From positions 2,294,001 through 2,358,000 of the forward strand of contig OW051493.1 in the NCBI GenBank assembly GCA_932521035.1: 64,000 nucleotides of DNA. Direction: 5' to 3'. Positions 12,796 through 24,594 of this stretch are shown here, in pieces. A program made the translations under genes and the position numbers. The notes beneath the pieces are model-generated. The model had not been told where the DNA came from. It did not search any database and saw nothing but the letters and a program-made list of their open reading frames with translations. Each line of letters begins with the position of its first letter. Within the stretch, counting starts at the first letter, position 1. The stretch is from Oscheius dolichura. Lineage: Eukaryota > Nematoda > Chromadorea > Rhabditida > Rhabditidae.

Positions 12796-14730
12796 TTATA
12801 GAAGGTAGTATCGACGACCAGTGCCTGGGTTGAGAGGATCCGGGTTGTCTCTGAAAAAGGAGGAAAGAATTTCTCTAGGGGAGGATGATACTTGGTGAAT
12901 TCGGCCAGTCCCCTTCGCAGATTCGGAAATCCAATGTTGACCGTCTCCGGAACAATATTGAGACCGAGTGCCGGCACTTCGACGGTCGCTGCTTGACTGA
13001 ATTTTCCTAAACCGGCGATATTTCTTCTCTATTTCCAATGCTCTACCTTCCGGCCAGTCGACGAGGGTTGTCTGTGTTCCCCGATAGAAGGAGACTCCGT
13101 GATCACGAGGAATATCAAAGGTTCGTCTATTTCCCGGGCCGTCGTAGCCATAAAATTGGCCCCTAACAATTGGTGGCGGGGCATAGGGACCGTAGAGAGT
13201 TCGATCAGCTGGAGTATAATCAGGCAACGGGCGCCAGATTCCTCGACACTTGGCAAACCATCTGAACCCAATTGTTAAATTGTACTTCTTTTTGGCATGA
13301 TTATACACGGATGAAGGGGAACAATGTCAACTATTGGCTAGAGTAATTGCCATACGAGATGGGTGGCTAAGCTAATAAGCCAGGGAGGGGCATGTTTTAC
13401 AGGTGGTGGGGGATGGAGAGGCAGCCGTTGTCTATTGTCACAGAGGAGTAGGACATTAGGAACTGTTGGGAAATGGAAAACTGCTCCGCAAAGCCGACCA
13501 ACTCATTTTTTAGAGAGATTTTCAAGTTCTCTTCAAAATAGAGGGGCAATTTCGTTCGGAACAGGGTAACTCGCCATTTTTAACTGAAAACACAACTGAA
13601 ATGTTCTACTGGGTAGCTAAAAAGTGTAGAATTCTTTTCTGATCACAGAATATTAAATATCTTCGAAAAAAATAATTAGAATAAGGAGAAAAACGCGATC
13701 CAGGCGCGAATGTCTGAACGCTGCCAGAAATTAGGAATGTTTGACTAAAATGGTAATTTTTTCGATTTTCTTCCTTTTTGGATAGTAGCTAGGGACTATA
13801 TAGGGTTACTCTTATGTGGCTATTGTAGTCAAAGAGTTCCTGGTGGCTCATTTAGAGAAATCCCGTTTGAAATTCTTCAATCCTTCGAAATATGAAGGTT
13901 TTTCGTTGGGAACACCATAGCTTCCCCGTTTTTCTGCTATTTTTGGTTATCCCTCAAAATTGGGTAAAATATTTCTCCAAAGGAGGTTTAAATAATGTTC
14001 AGTCGTCTATCCCGAAGGCGCCGAGCCGTTCCCCCCTTCACCTCTGACAGTTCGGCCCAGCCGGTGCTCTCATTCCCGGGTTACACTCGTAGTCCATCAT
14101 CCATTGTAAGTGAAGACATTCACAGGCATTAATGCATCTAAATGGGCTTTTCAATTTCTTCTATTTCCAGTCCTTACACGGGATCCGTCTCCTTACAATG
14201 GCTATAGCATCTCGTTAGGGCTTTTTGTGCCGAAGACGGTAGTCCCGATTGTTTCCAGAATGTTTCTTGACGTCTTACCTAGGAAAATTAACAGGAATTG
14301 GCCATATCGAACGACAATTTACATGATTAACAGCCGGGTATATTCGATCTGAGCAATATGTTCGATAGCGTTCACAAATAATCCGAACCTCTTCATTATA
14401 AGTCGCTATATTTGATGTGCGACAATAATATCTATAAAGAATGACTAAAATTTCATCTAGAAATGCTAAAAAAACATGAAAAAAGGGCATGAATATGTTG
14501 AAGAGGTGATTGTACTGTGACTGTTATTTAGAAGGCGCTGTTGTTTTTAAATGAAGAGCCTACCTGTAATGGTTGATAAATCTCTTGCACTGTTCGTTCA
14601 ACGTTGTCACCGGCTTGGCGTCCTTTTCCAGATCCTTCAGCGGAGTGTCAAAGGTCTCCAGTTCATCTTCCAATTCCAAGGGTAGCTGTTGTCCCAATAC
14701 AAGAGAAACAAGCAGCAAGAGAAGGATCAT
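12796..14730 (-). CDS. Secreted cysteine-rich protein, six exons
   Basis: I do not recognise a named family. Exons: 14730-14564, 14431-14279, 14137-14042, 13261-13047, 13006-12892, 12850-12796. The joined frame has no stop and encodes 266 aa. Residues 1-13 (MILLLLLVSLVLG) are a clear signal peptide. A cysteine-rich region follows (about residues 48-150) with spaced pairs such as YYCR, IICERYRTYC and CINACEC, suggesting disulphides. After that come Pro/Tyr/Gly-rich stretches, and the protein ends GRRYYLL. No membrane segment follows the signal, so it is probably secreted. The start is preceded by TTTTTAG seven bases upstream, a possible trans-splice site. Two neighbouring frames near 12.9-13.0 kb are reconciled by 40-bp introns. 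A minus-strand AATAAA lies 55 bases past the stop. Confidence 0.8.
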
Positions 14731-15493
14731 TAGCCACTAAAAATGGAAGAGAAACGGCTAGCTGACGGGTTGAAAGGCCAGCAAGAGGAACCTGTCGCCC
14801 CGAAAAACTTGAAATATCCCGGGAGTCAATCTCTCCCTTGCGGCTAAAACGGCTGCCATCCTCATTCCCATACTCTTTTTTTTAACTATACAGTAATCCC
14901 GTGGTGACCCTCTGCTGCACTCGCGCAGCTTGTGTCTTCAGCCATCTATACAGTATTCTATATGTCGTTTTTGACCCGCATATTTACGAGAAGATCTTAA
15001 TACTGTAGGAGGAACAGCGGGAGAGCATCGCCTGCCTCTGGTGGTAACTGATGGATTGTTCCTGTTTTATGTGCTAGTTCCATGTTATTGTGTCTGTGAA
15101 AAGAAAGAGGAGGAAAACATTGACAGCAAATAAATTATTGTCTAAAAATACGTACTTCTGAAATATCGATGTCCTCTCTCCCAGAACACGTCCTCGCTCG
15201 AGTCAATCCTTTATCCAGTAGTCAGTCGGCTGTCAGACCGTCGGCAGACCATAAAGCATCCTCCTTCACACGGAATCTGTGTTCATCCTATTAATATTTG
15301 TGCTGCCAGTGCGGCAAGGTCGCTCACAGCAGGGAGTCACACCAAAACGGTTCCAAGACGGAAAAAGATTTTTACTCCAATAGACACAGGGACAAAACAA
15401 TAACAAATTCCCTTTGATCTGCTTGAGAAAGCAAATAATTATGAAGTACAACATATACTTCGCCTCAATATAACAATTAAACTGCGCAATAAA
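14731..15493. other. Intergenic region
   Basis: It lies between the start of the secreted-protein gene and the 3' end of mtr-4, both on the minus strand. No coding exon or repeat is recognised. It presumably holds the promoter of the former and the 3' UTR of the latter. Confidence 0.45.
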
Positions 15494-18400
15494 TTAAAGA
15501 TATAACGATGCAGCAAAAACAATATCTCTCTTGATCTTGTTACGTGCTGCTTCTACTTTTTCTGCGAGTTCCTTATTGTCCATGCCTTGTGCAGCCGCAG
15601 CTAATTCTCGTAGAACCTCTTCTAATCGGCGTAGTGTACGAATGATGGTTCCTTAATTTCAGTTAAAAAAATACTATCTAGAACATACCTTCAAAAACAT
15701 CTGTCGTTTTTATTATCTCTCCAAAGGACAGTCCTCGTGCCCAATTATAAATAACATCCATTAATCCTGGCTTGAACGAGGAGACATAATCATCTTCAAT
15801 TATTTCCACTTTGCACTCATTCGAAATTTTAGCGATCTTCCGCGCAAATACCTAAATACAATGAAAATATAAAGACAAATAAAAGGAGTTACATGAAGAT
15901 CTCTCAAACAGCCGGACAACTCATCGGCGAGCTTTGGCATCTGGGCATTGTCTTGAAATACGAAACAGGACAATAGAGCGGCTAGATGTTCAGCCGACAG
16001 ATTTGTGAAGACATTGCTGTAGAGCATTTCCGTTAGCATCAATTCATCAGATGCAGAAATTTCACAGGCAATTTGTCCCTAAACATGTTGTATCGTTATC
16101 ATTCTATAAAAAAAAGATTACCTTCTTAGTAATAACACCGGCTTGATCTATATATTCTAATCTTCTCAGTATTCTTTGTCGATTTTGAAGTTCTGCATTG
16201 TTATGAATACTTGTTGAAGTTTCTATTTCTCCTTTGATAGCAGTAAGTTCAGCAATCAACTCTTGCTGTAAATTACTGAGGTATTATGAGACTGAATATG
16301 TACTAACCTTTCTATCAAATCTACCTTTAACATTAGCAAAATCTTTTAATTTAGTTATTGGAAGCTCTGCCAGTCGCTTTTCCAACTCTGCTTTTTTATC
16401 CACTGCATGAATTAAATCGGCGTCAGGAATTCTCATATCATTCTTTGGACATAAAAGTGTCGGCTCTCCATTCATTTGCGCAAGAACTTTCAGAATCATT
16501 TTTCCTGTCGTATCTCTATTTTCTTCCTTGTCCAATTTATCCATAATCCTGATACGTACGGCAGATACTTCAGTAATGCAGTCGAACATCATTGGAATTA
16601 CTTCCCAGACGGGCTGAAAAAAAAACAATGGTCAGAGCTAATGCAATTTTTACCTTTACACCTTCTGCAGGAGGCCTTATTGAAACAGGAGTATGCGGCA
16701 CACCAGGTGAAACACTGCTTGGATCAATTGCTAGCAAGCACACTGCAAAATATACGAGATCGCTAGGGTCCTCGGGATTTGCTTGTCTCTTGTATTGAAT
16801 AAGCACACCCCAGCCGAAATCGCGATTTCCTGCTACTACCTGAATAATGTTTTAGTTTTTCTACACACAGTAAATCTCACCTTGAGCAATCTTCCTGGAT
16901 GAAGGAAAGGAATGAGGTATTTCGGTGATTGCAAAAATTTAGTAATTGTCTTCTCATATTTTTGTATTTGCGACATCATATTAGAATATGTCTGCATTTC
17001 ACCCTCATACTCTACTTTGTAGCTCTCTACTTCGTTTCTCTTGACCTTTTGCTCTAAAAGACTAAAAATTAAATGGCATATTGCAAAACATACGTGCAAT
17101 AAGTTCTGGGATTTTAGCTCGAACTTGAAATTGATAAAAACTTCGTTCCATCATGTGCTCAGGATTCCAGCCATGTACTCTAATCAAATTTAGAATCATA
17201 TTATAAGTAAGACGAAATTGTGAGTTTAACGGATCTGTAGCACCCTGAAATCATTCGTAAATAAGGTATTGAATATTAGCTTCACTTTAATAATGTGTTT
17301 AGCATCTTCGGCAGTCATTTTAGAGTCCACCATTAAAATGACTAATCCTTTGGCATCCAATCCACGTCTTCCAGCTCTGCCCGACATTTGAATGTATTCA
17401 CCAGATGTTAGCCAACGATGATTTTTGCCATCGAATTTCCGAGCTGAGGTAAAAAGGACTGTTCGGGCTGGCATGTTCAATCCCATAGAGAATGTTTCTG
17501 TTGCAAAAAGAGTCTAAAACAATATTAATAAGAGATGTGACGAATATCAAACCTTAATCAGTGATTCACCGAATAAAATTTCAATAACTTCTTTGATAAG
17601 AGGAAGAAGGCCAGAATGATGACAACCAATTCCACGTTTAAGTAGAGGCAGCATCTTAATTCGAACTATTTTACCATTTTTCAAACGGCTTACTGATTTA
17701 ATTTGTGGCAATTTCTTATCTTCATCTCCGAGCAGTCCGACGGCATTAGTGTAAATAACTTCAATGCTTTCTTTCTCTTCAGCAGTGGTGAAATCCAAGT
17801 CTTTTAAACCCATTGCATAGGTTTCACATTCCTTTCTTGAAAATGAGAAGATAATACAGGGCAACATATCACGCTCCTTGATCGTGCGAATAATCTTCAC
17901 AACGTTAGATTCACCTATAATCCGAACCATAAAAATAAAATACAATGCTTACTTTGCGATTGATTTCTTCTTCCTCCTTTATGTACAGGGGCACCTTTAT
18001 CTTCAAGCCCGCTCATAGCCTGGGCGAATTTATCTTGCCGGAATTCGCCTTTTACATTCACAACTTCATAAAGTCCACTACCACCAGAAGGAAAAACAAA
18101 ATGTTGAAGTGGAGTGGGGCGGTAATCCGTATATATGACATGGCAAGGAACTGAGTGCAACCAAGACACCCATTCTGAAAAAAAACAACATAAATACGAT
18201 GTAAGGAAATGAAATTACGAGCAAATTGGCAAGCGTTAGGAATTGTTGCCGATAAAAATACATGATGCACGTTATGTTGAAGCATAATTATAGTTTCTTC
18301 CCAGACAACTCCACGTTCTTTGTCTCTCATATAATGAATTTCGTCGAATACGACGTATCCTACTTCACGCATCATTTCCGAGCCTTTATAGAGCATAGAT

Positions 18401-19438
18401 CGAAGAATCTCCGTTGTCATAACGATACAACTAGCCTCAGGATTTAATGTAACATCACCTACAAGAGAAGATTGCACAAAGGACAACTTAGAAAAGGAAA
18501 CCTGTCATTAGACCAACGTCTCCAAATTCCTGTTCGAGTTCTCTGTATTTCTGATTAGACAAGGCTTTAATAGGAGACGTGTAAATAACTTTTTGTTTAT
18601 CTCGTAGACACTGTGCAATAGCATATCTGTAAATTGCCGTAGTATGAAATTCACAAAACTTACAATGCAACAACAGTTTTACCAGCGGACGTATGAGCCG
18701 AAACAAGTACAGATTGATTATTTTCAACACATCTAATTGCTTCTCGTTGGAATCCATCCAAGGGAAAGGGATATTCTTTTGCAGGTTCTGTTACTCGATT
18801 TTGTAGAGGTACATAGGCAACATCGGGTGGAATTGCAACCTAAACTAACAGTTTCTAATAAAGACATAAAAGACCAACCTCATGCGAACAATTATCACTG
18901 TCCGTTTCTATTGAAATAATTTCAACTCTCTGATTGAATGTTTCACATTGTGGGAGTTCAATATTATTTGTTACTTCAACACGTGGCTAAAACAAAAAAT
19001 TATTCGAAGCCAATAAATTAGTCTTACCCGTTTTGGTCTAGGGCCGTCGCCTTCACCCATATCACCGGCGAACATATTCGCAAGTAATTCATTGGCAAAA
19101 TGTGCAGCGTCTGCTGCTCTTTGAGATTCAAGCTATAACATTAATCATTTGAAAAAAAGAACTATATCCATACGTTATTCATAGGATTGGGAGCAGCTCC
19201 TGTGTCCATTCCCTCTTCAGACAGGGCTTCATCTAAAAATACTTGAAAATTAACGAATACTCGTAAATATACCTTTAGGAAATGTAGAAGGCGGATTGTT
19301 TGTGGTGTTATTAGGATCTGATGGTTCTGCAACAAAAACATTAGTTAGATTTATCTGATATAATTGAAAAGAATCCAGTTACCAATAAAAGTGCTTACCT
19401 TCGTCTTTTATGTCCCTGATATCCACCGGCTCGGCCAT
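15494..19438 (-). CDS. mtr-4: RNA helicase MTR4 (SKIV2L2), 19 exons
   Basis: Ski2-like DExH RNA helicase that feeds substrates to the nuclear RNA exosome. Exons: 19438-19399, 19326-19273, 19232-19174, 19132-19028, 18986-18879, 18839-18664, 18626-18502, 18458-18219, 18174-17953, 17914-17553, 17513-17286, 17244-17094, 17053-16881, 16839-16654, 16613-16308, 16265-16122, 16078-15893, 15851-15689, 15651-15494. The frame is continuous for 1,061 aa, normal for MTR4. Visible motifs are AHTSAGKT (Walker A, about residue 167), DEIH (about 260), LSATIPN, and [12 protein letters not shown] (motif VI, about 540). The arch/KOW and helical-bundle regions follow to [14 protein letters not shown]-linker segments and the C-terminal DSHCT-like domain all appear present, so the gene looks intact. 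The N-terminal 100 residues are acidic and less conserved. Confidence 0.95.
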
Positions 19439-19449
19439 TACCTTTCTCT
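19439..19449 (-). promoter_or_regulatory. Probable trans-splice acceptor of mtr-4
   Basis: On the minus strand CTTTCAG lies 9 bases before the start ATG. This fits a spliced-leader acceptor and leaves a very short 5' UTR. Confidence 0.5.
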
Positions 19450-20398
19450 GAAAGATAAGATTTGTAAATTTATAGTAATTAAAAAAAATAGAAGTAAAAA
19501 TGGGAAGGCATACAATAAAACTACTCGACATAAGTTTTTCGTAAAGTTTTTGGCAGCCGAAACAACGAAAGCTGAACATTTTTGTATACTATACTAAAAA
19601 CTGCTTATGTTTATTCTTGCATCTACAACGTCGTTGAAGAATTCAAAGATAAGCACTAATGAAGGTAATGGGGTTTTTTTTCCTTTTTCAATTTATTAAC
19701 ATTTCAAAGAAGAAAACTGGCAAATGGCCAACTATCGATGGGGCGACGTTGCAACGGCTCTATACAACGATGTCTATATGGGCATAAACGCCTCTTCGTA
19801 GAAAATGGAGTCAAATTTTCTAAGCAAGCAGCATTTGTGAATTTTTAAAAGGAAGGCGGAAGTTTTGCTGGCATTTTTCCGAGTTTAGCGCATTTCCAAG
19901 CTATTTTTTCTACAGATATTCGAAATAGTAGCCAATATCGTCCTAGAACAAAATCAATTTGGTAAAACTAAAACAAAGCAAATGTGAGAAAGGGTATCAT
20001 GGAGACAAGGCAAAAAAAGAAAATACAATGAGAATGGGAGCGCTACAAAGCACTTTCGTTGCAGGGCCTTTTATGCAATTTCGCAAATGCGCGCAACACA
20101 GCCATGTCGCAGCAACTTCTTCTTGCACATTCAGACGTAGCCAGATTTCTGTATCGTATCACACACTATGTATATATCCCAGCGCTATATGTTAGTAAAA
20201 TGTTCCCTCAGAACTGACATAAAGGATGCACAATAAGCGGAGGAGCGCGAGCGCATGATAAAAAACAATCGAAGAAATACGACAAGAATTCTCCCAGACG
20301 ATGTTCTCTATTCAAGAATTTAATGAGGACTTCTTTTTCTATGACGAGTAGATTGCTAGTTGAACATGACTCACATGTATTGTTGTACTCAAATATAG
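19450..20398. other. Intergenic region upstream of mtr-4
   Basis: No exon is recognised. The sequence is AT-rich with scattered short GC-rich patches. The mtr-4 promoter is presumably here. Confidence 0.4.
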
Positions 20399-20965
20399 TC
20401 CGTTTCCAATCTCGGGTTTTCCGGCTACGGGGCCTTTTCCCAATCCTTTAAATAATTCACGCCCGCGCTACGTTTTTTTTTTGTTTTATTTTTTGCTTCT
20501 AACACGGTTTTTTGGCTGTTTTCTTACATTTTTACCCATGCTTCTGCTATATGATACTCAAAGGACTCTCGGAGGATCGGTTTGCTAACGGTTAGTTCAC
20601 ATCTTGATACTTCGCCGCCTGATACACCTTCCTAACGGATGTACTGCTGCTCCTCATGTAGAGCATTACTAAAGATGGAGCCTATAGCATTCGAACGTAT
20701 CAGAGCAAGAAGAAATAAGGAAAAACCAAGAAGAATCTGAATTTCCCAGCTGAAAATGGATTTTTTCGTTAATTTTGTTCTCTTACCGTGTAATACCCAA
20801 TTTTTCTTCTTTCTAACAACCATAACCGAACTAATAAACATCTTATACTCAATAAAAACATGAAAAATTGAAAAACAAGCAGAAAAGAAAACGTAGCGCG
20901 AGCGTGAATAATTTAAAGGACTGGAAAAAGGTCCCGTAGCCGGAAAACCCGAGATTGGAAACGAA
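20399..20965. mobile_element. Foldback element with 74-bp arms
   Basis: Left arm 20399-20472 and right arm 20892-20965 are inverted copies with few mismatches, both containing CTCGGGTTTTCCGGCTACGG on the left strand sense. The centre of about 420 bp has no intact ORF. The right arm sits 25 bp from the 460-bp inverted repeat that follows. Confidence 0.8.
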
Positions 20966-20989
20966 CTATACATGAAAAAAATTCAGAAA

Positions 20990-21445
20990 AACATCACACG
21001 AATTGATTTGAGATCAGTAATTCCAAGCAGAGCTATATGAATCGATTTACGAATATTATCTCAGTTGTTCTTCGTCTCAAGTGTTATAATCTATCCTATC
21101 TTCTTCCCCACATTTTTCTGACCAGGAAAATAGTAATCATAAAAACATAAGTAATAAACGAGTAGAAGAGTAGCAGCGACGTATAAGAACCTAGTAGATA
21201 TGTTGCAAGTTTGATTTTTTTCAATTGAAAAAAATCACTTTTGTCATATTATAGCTTATAACTTTTCTGGCATTCATCCTTATGAAATAAAAGTTTCGAC
21301 ATCGGATTCCCCGTGATCTCTAGATATTGTTAGTAGTTGAAATTATCAAAAAAGCTAAAAACACGATCGAAAAACAACACAAACAAGGTAAGATATCATG
21401 AAAATGAAAGAAATTGAATTTTCTAGATTGGGTGAGTTTTTCTAG
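20990..21445 (+). repeat. 460-bp inverted repeat, left copy
   Basis: This copy is matched in reverse orientation by 27349-27812. Shared landmarks include ATCTCTAGATATTGTTAGTA, the AAAAAATCNNNTTTTTT-like palindrome near 21215, and the end CTAGATTGGGTGAG. Divergence is moderate, with small indels mainly in the outer half. Confidence 0.85.
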
Positions 21446-21501
21446 ATCGGGTGAGGTTGAATGATTTTTGGTGAGGTACCCGGTGAGCGAGATTGTTCGC
21501 C

Positions 21502-21810
21502 ATCAAAGTGTATTTGGAGGAAAGCGGCAGAGAGTAACTGCTTCCTGGCTTCGACTTCACAAATGAACAGCTCTTCTTCATTGGATATGGGCACGGTCGA
21601 TGTAGGAAGGACACTCTGGATTCACTGAGAAGGATGATTAAACGAAACGATCACTCACCTTATAGAGCTAGGTAGAAAAAACGAACAACGAAGAATAGGG
21701 CGGTTTCTAGAGTCAATGTGGTACTTTCAAATCGGCCAGAATTTGCCGGCGCATTCAAATGCCCAGCAGGGAGCCCAATGAATCCTTACAAGAAAGTCAA
21801 CGTATGGTAA
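21502..21810 (+). pseudogene. Relic of an M13 (neprilysin-like) peptidase C-terminus
   Basis: Only the last two exons of an M13 peptidase remain, on the strand opposite to the intact copies. Exon remnant 21502-21671 reads VYLEESGRE, then an in-frame TAA, then PGFDFTNEQLFFIGYGHG and HSPYRAR. After a 39-bp intron, 21711-21810 reads VNVVLSNRPEF through MNPYKKVNVW to a stop. The stop replaces a codon that is Lys in the upstream copy at 28.4 kb. No HExxH exon lies upstream; the left 460-bp repeat is there instead. It is clearly broken and related to the two genes at 28-36 kb. Confidence 0.88.
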
Positions 21811-21903
21811 AGAATAACCAGGTATTTCTGTAAACTTTTATAAACAAAATATCAAAACTGGTGCAATTATTGAGGGAGAACAATATGACAGAAAAGGGCC
21901 AAA

Positions 21904-23195
21904 TCAACAACCAGGAGCCAGTCTCATAATGGCAGTGACATGCTCCCTTGGTTTCTTCATTGCCGATCTCCACAGGCCTTGTTCGCAGAGAGAGGAACTA
22001 GCGGAGATGCCGAACTGTCCTATTACCCTTTTCCTGAAAGAAATACGCTTTTTATTGGCAATGTTTCCTACTCTTTATCAACCATCTCCACTGCTTGCAC
22101 TACTAAAATGGCTTCTTTCAAGTCCATTCGAAGAAGGTCAAAAATTAGACGCTTGTTGAACATGTACGGGGCATTTTCATCTTTCTGCTTAATTTTATGT
22201 TCTGGAAATGGAAAATAAGAAGAAAAATAGAGGCCAAAATAGTTCTGGTCAGTTCAGAGATCGTTATACGACACGGCGGGTGAACTGTGGCGCTCAGCTG
22301 TGGGGCACGTGGAAACCACAGTCCACACGCCATGTCCTTTTTCACTGTTCTGTGGACTATTCTCCCTAATTGAAAGGGTCACTGACCTGTCTTATGAACT
22401 TCGTCGAAGGCGCCGTAGGTGAACATCCATAGCCGACAATAAACGCTGCTCATCAGTGGGTCCAGCTTCAAATTTGTCCCCTTTATTTTGTCTACACACA
22501 ATCGTTGGGCCGTAGGGAGATAAATAATAGTCAGTTCTAATTCTCCTAGATCCTAAAGGGGTCGTTTTCACAATAAAATCAACGAAATTCCGTGTCTCAC
22601 CGGTCTGGCAATGGTTACGGGCACTAGCAGTTCTCTAAAGCCGCATGTCGCGTATTGGCATGGCCAGAGATCGCATTCCCCGATCACAATCTGAATTTTA
22701 GGTCAATACACAATTTGCAGAATAAATGTCACCTCATTTTCCTGCTTATCCATATCACAAAAATGCATTCTGATCATGGTCTTTTCAAAGAGTTCGGCTT
22801 TAACCGGGCAGGTGAAGAACTCATTGAATGTTGTCGTAGCCTCTCTTCGTACTGTTAGAGTTTTAAATTTTGTAGCAGCTGAGAGCTCTTGACACGTGGG
22901 GGCGCGGAGTCTACCCATCCAGGTGGTCCGATTTATACCCACGGCTACGTAGATCACCGCCCGACTCTGCCGGCGACGACAGGATGGCAGCGGCGCCACA
23001 TTTGTGAAGTATTTAATATAGACATTTAGACTACCATCCACATATTCCAGGGCAAAATTGACTTTCGGGGAAATACATTCCTAATGAGGAGTTTTGAAGG
23101 GAAAAGAGGATGACTTACGTGGTGATCGCAGTCCTCCATTGGGATGGATCGATAGCCGACAACTGAATAAATCCATTTTGTAGAGGGGGCAGAGA
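21904..23195 (-). CDS. Tandem C2-domain protein, synaptotagmin-like (5' end uncertain)
   Basis: Exons: 23195-23119, 23080-22733, 22690-22601, 22552-22387, 22201-22072, 22033-21904. The frame is continuous for about 312 residues. An N-terminal diverged C2-like region (KVNFALEYVDGSLNVYIKY onward) precedes a clearer C2 domain that begins DLGELELTIIYLPTAQRL. It continues through a beta strand NKRLIFDL and ends with the C2B-like sequence LWRSAMKKPREHV. The usual calcium-binding aspartate clusters are mostly absent, so calcium binding is doubtful. An ATG at 23139 is in frame, but the frame stays open upstream to an acceptor at 23196, implying more exons. A charged open stretch at 23461-23680 (RISARKLEESVTTRERKSEE) is a candidate linker exon, but its donor is unclear. 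The fourth intron carries an inverted pair of the dispersed repeat. Confidence 0.75.
22266..22340. repeat. Dispersed 24-nt repeat, inverted pair in C2-gene intron
   Basis: A direct unit (CGACACGGCGGGTGAACTGT, about 22266-22289) and an inverted unit (22313-22340, CCACAGTCCACACGCC) form a potential hairpin within the intron 22202-22386. Confidence 0.82.
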
Positions 23196-24594
23196 CTGCA
23201 CACAGGGAAAAACAACGCCCGGTGAGGGGTCTAATCTGTCAATAAAGTGCCTTTTTTCCTTTGTGTTTCACAGTGATAAATACTCCCTCCTGTCTGGAAC
23301 CAAAAACATCTTGTGTTCATTGAAAGAGGACAGAGGCCAAATTTCGGGGCCTTCTTTCCTTTCTAGGGGCTTTAATCAGATTCAGAGCAGAGAAGAGGAT
23401 TTCAAGGAGGATTCTCAGGATACCGCTCTTTCTTTGCTTTTTTTCCAGGCACATCTTCCATTAGGATCCAGGAACAGGATTGGTGGGACTAATCCAATTT
23501 GCCTTCTCAACGCCTACAGAGTCTTCTTTGAGTCCTTTGGAATTCCTTCTCTGAGGTTTTCGTTGTTTTCCAGTTTCTACGTATTCTTCGGACTTCCGCT
23601 CCCTTGTTGTGACTGATTCTTCCAGTTTCCTAGCTGATATTCTCTCCAAATTCAGCTGCTACCCTGTTTCTTTATGTTATCCTTCAGTTATATTTGAATA
23701 GTCGTGTAATAACAAGAAAAAGAGCGGTGTTCCCGCTTCGCTTACGGCAAATGTCCAGCTGGAGGCTATTCACGTGCTGTCCTCGTGTTTGGGGACACCC
23801 GGATAGTACACATTCTCCGGTTGTTGTGGCCATCCCCCAGCACAACATACCCTCCTCTGCTGCAGACTTCTCCCTCTTTTAAAAACAGACCCTGCTGCTA
23901 TTTCTTATCAAAAAGTATATGAAAATGCTGCTGCTAGCAGCAGGAAAGTGTGATGCTTTCCATATCAGATATAGGTCAACAGCGTGACCAGCTTGGGTTA
24001 TCAGTTCCCCGGGGAGAGAAGGGTGGAACTGTGGTCAAGTGCTGGTCATTTTTCATTACTCTAAACTATATACATTCAATACTCTCCATCTCTCTGTTCC
24101 GTACTATTTTTTGCTCCTTCAGAAAACCTAAAAGTGCACAACGGTCAAATAAAGTTGTTTTTCGAGTTAACGTCGGAGAAAGTCGCGTTCTAACTACTCT
24201 TGTTCACTTTTTTTTCCATTACTAGTATTTTAGAGGGAGATCACGGAGAAAACAACCTGTTTTTCACCGGTATCCTTTCAATTTTCCCTCTTTAAATGGA
24301 ACACAAAGCAAAGAACTGCAAAATGAAGGGGAACTGACTAGGCAACCCCAACATCTACGACCCTTTTCTTTCTCCACCTTCTCAGTCCTCAGAAATTCAC
24401 GTGAAAACCCCTTTTCTCACTATTTCTGAGTAAATCACGGGATGCTCTTTGCCCCGATTGCAGACAGTCAGAAAAAGACGAGAGAGATTCAGCAATCACT
24501 GCAAATCAGTCGAGAACTGCGGGCTCACCCCATTTGGTTGGGTCTCTTCTGCTGTTCCCTATTTCTTCTTGTCACAATTCTATTTCAGAGAGGA
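23196..24594. other. Divergent intergenic region
   Basis: This lies between the minus-strand C2 gene and the plus-strand gene starting at 24595. It may hold 5' exons of the C2 gene (candidate 23461-23680, minus). The rest is unassigned. Confidence 0.4.

Noticed and set aside
12741-13308. Two long overlapping minus-strand ORFs as separate exons
   Set aside because: Neither frame alone gives a sensible protein. Two 40-bp introns with good borders switch frame and yield one continuous product, so the read-through parts were dropped.
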